DNA of 64,000 nucleotides, taken from contig NZ_QUEP01000016.1 of NCBI RefSeq assembly GCF_003478035.1, positions 1 to 64,000 on the forward strand, read 5' to 3'. Positions 63,358 to 64,000 of the stretch are shown piece by piece. Position numbers and translations under genes: made by a program. This stretch comes from Clostridium sp. OF03-18AA (GTDB lineage: Bacteria > Bacillota > Clostridia > Lachnospirales > Lachnospiraceae). Positions within the stretch are counted from its first letter, which is position 1; every line of letters starts with the position of its first letter. The notes below the pieces were generated by a model. The model did not search any database, was not told where the DNA came from, and saw only the letters and a program-made list of their open reading frames with translations.

Positions 63358-64000
63358 TTATAACAACATATCTTTCACGCATTTACTCCGATAGTCACTC
63401 GGCGATATTTTGTATCTTTCTTTAAATGTTCGGTTAAACGTTCTTTGACTTTCAAATCCACTATCCAGACAAATATTTGTAATAGAATCCTTCGTATTTT
63501 CCAGACGATAACATGCGTAGTTTAACCTTGCATTATTAAGATATTGATTGAAATTTCTATGGAATATTTGAGAAAAAAGCCTAGATAAGACATATTTGCT
63601 TACCCCCAGATCTTTTGCCATCTCTTCCAGCGAAAACTTTTTTTTGAAATTTGCTGATATATAGGAAACCGTCTGGTAAATCAGATCCCTGCTCCCCACA
63701 TTACTCTTTTCTACCAAATTCAATTTTCCCATGCAACGTGCTAACACAATCTGAAGATATGCCTGTGCAACAGTTATATCTGGCTGTTCTGTCTCTAAAA
63801 TTGCATTTATAACTCTATATACCTCTTGTTCAACCTTTTCCGCTCTGATAATCGGATATTCGGGAGCCATGGATTGCATGATATCTGCAAATTTACTAAT
63901 CACAAATGGCGATGCAATCAGATAAATGGCCGTATTTACACCGGGTGTCAGTACCTGATAGTGATGAATGATATCTGGAAATACAAATCCAATATCTCCT
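63358..64000 (-). CDS. AraC family regulator (5' end beyond window)
   Basis: The frame stays open from 63358 to the window edge (at least 213 residues). The upstream part reads GDIGFVFPDIIHHYQVLTPG, the end of a cupin-type sensor domain. The C-terminal 100 residues are an AraC double helix-turn-helix: FSLEEMAKDLGVSKYVLSRL and ITNICLDSGFESQRTFNRTF, then KISPSDYR. The internal ATG at 63903 is not the true start. The inducer is unknown; such regulators usually serve adjacent sugar-use genes, here perhaps the decayed ones. Confidence 0.85.
   Translation of the reverse strand, partial: GDIGFVFPDIIHHYQVLTPGVNTAIYLIASPFVISKFADIMQSMAPEYPIIRAEKVEQEVYRVINAILETEQPDITVAQAYLQIVLARCMGKLNLVEKSNVGSRDLIYQTVSYISANFKKKFSLEEMAKDLGVSKYVLSRLFSQIFHRNFNQYLNNARLNYACYRLENTKDSITNICLDSGFESQRTFNRTFKERYKISPSDYRSKCVKDMLL

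Noticed and set aside
62954..63394. 146-aa plus-strand gene
   Set aside because: No RBS, odd composition, and it overlaps minus-strand fragments and the AraC-family gene; more likely chance openness in decayed DNA.

Overview
The window looks like a chromosomal segment of an anaerobic Gram-positive Clostridia, most likely Lachnospiraceae. Reasons: two T-box leaders, a cobalamin riboswitch, an LL-diaminopimelate aminotransferase (DapL), an archaeal-type AspRS next to gatCAB, type III glutamine synthetase, a DarA-type c-di-AMP receptor, a TmcAL family protein, and a sepF/ylmH/lspA/pseudouridine-synthase block. The first 53 kb is ordinary, gene-dense, mostly plus-strand housekeeping DNA. No tRNA, rRNA or CRISPR array was seen.

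Layout. 0.2-5.6 kb: lexA, divergent from a YneA-like SOS division inhibitor behind two LexA boxes, then sbcDC. 5.7-11.5 kb: tmcAL, darA, pta-ackA, yceD(DUF177)-rpmF. 11.8-18.6 kb: a creatininase-family gene, glnN behind a structured leader, pyrG (whose product carries a C-terminal ANTAR-like tail) and dapL. 18.6-23.6 kb: T-box, aspS and gatCAB, the indirect Asn/Gln-tRNA route. 24-30.7 kb: plsX-acpP-rnc-smc-ftsY. 30.8-33.4 kb: ilvA and a ClC transporter. 33.4-39.7 kb: a B12-riboswitch-led locus with an exported CbiK-like lipoprotein, a two-repeat lipoprotein and a BtuFCD/FecBCD-type ABC importer. 39.7-41.9 kb: T-box and thrS. 42-48.8 kb: HlyD-like protein, yggS, sepF, ylmH, aroB, lspA, RluD-like and a cytidylate-kinase-like protein. 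49-53.2 kb: glmS and a large NlpC/P60 wall hydrolase.

The most interesting part is 53.5-59.5 kb, an apparently complete integrated filamentous (inovirus-like) phage of about 6 kb. It holds a major coat protein with signal peptide, a Zot-type assembly ATPase, small membrane coat proteins, two secreted and anchored minor coat/adsorption candidates, a ribbon-helix-helix repressor with a palindromic operator over face-to-face promoters, a small ssDNA-binding candidate, and a Rep protein. The Rep is not of the usual inovirus kind. It has HUH motifs plus an SF3-type helicase like eukaryotic CRESS-DNA virus Reps, and about 100 bp upstream lies a perfect 9-bp stem with the loop ATAGTATTAC, which contains the geminivirus/circovirus-style nonanucleotide. 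The element is bounded by dif-like Xer sites; the right end carries two such sites in opposite orientation around a hairpin, the arrangement expected for ssDNA integration of the CTXphi type. A XerS-like recombinase gene lies just outside.

61.5-64 kb is a decayed flank: an IS110-family transposase remnant, small membrane proteins on the minus strand, broken coding fragments, and an AraC-family regulator running off the end. The strand bias switches from mostly plus on the left to minus on the right of the Xer sites, which would fit a replication terminus there, but the right-hand sample is small.
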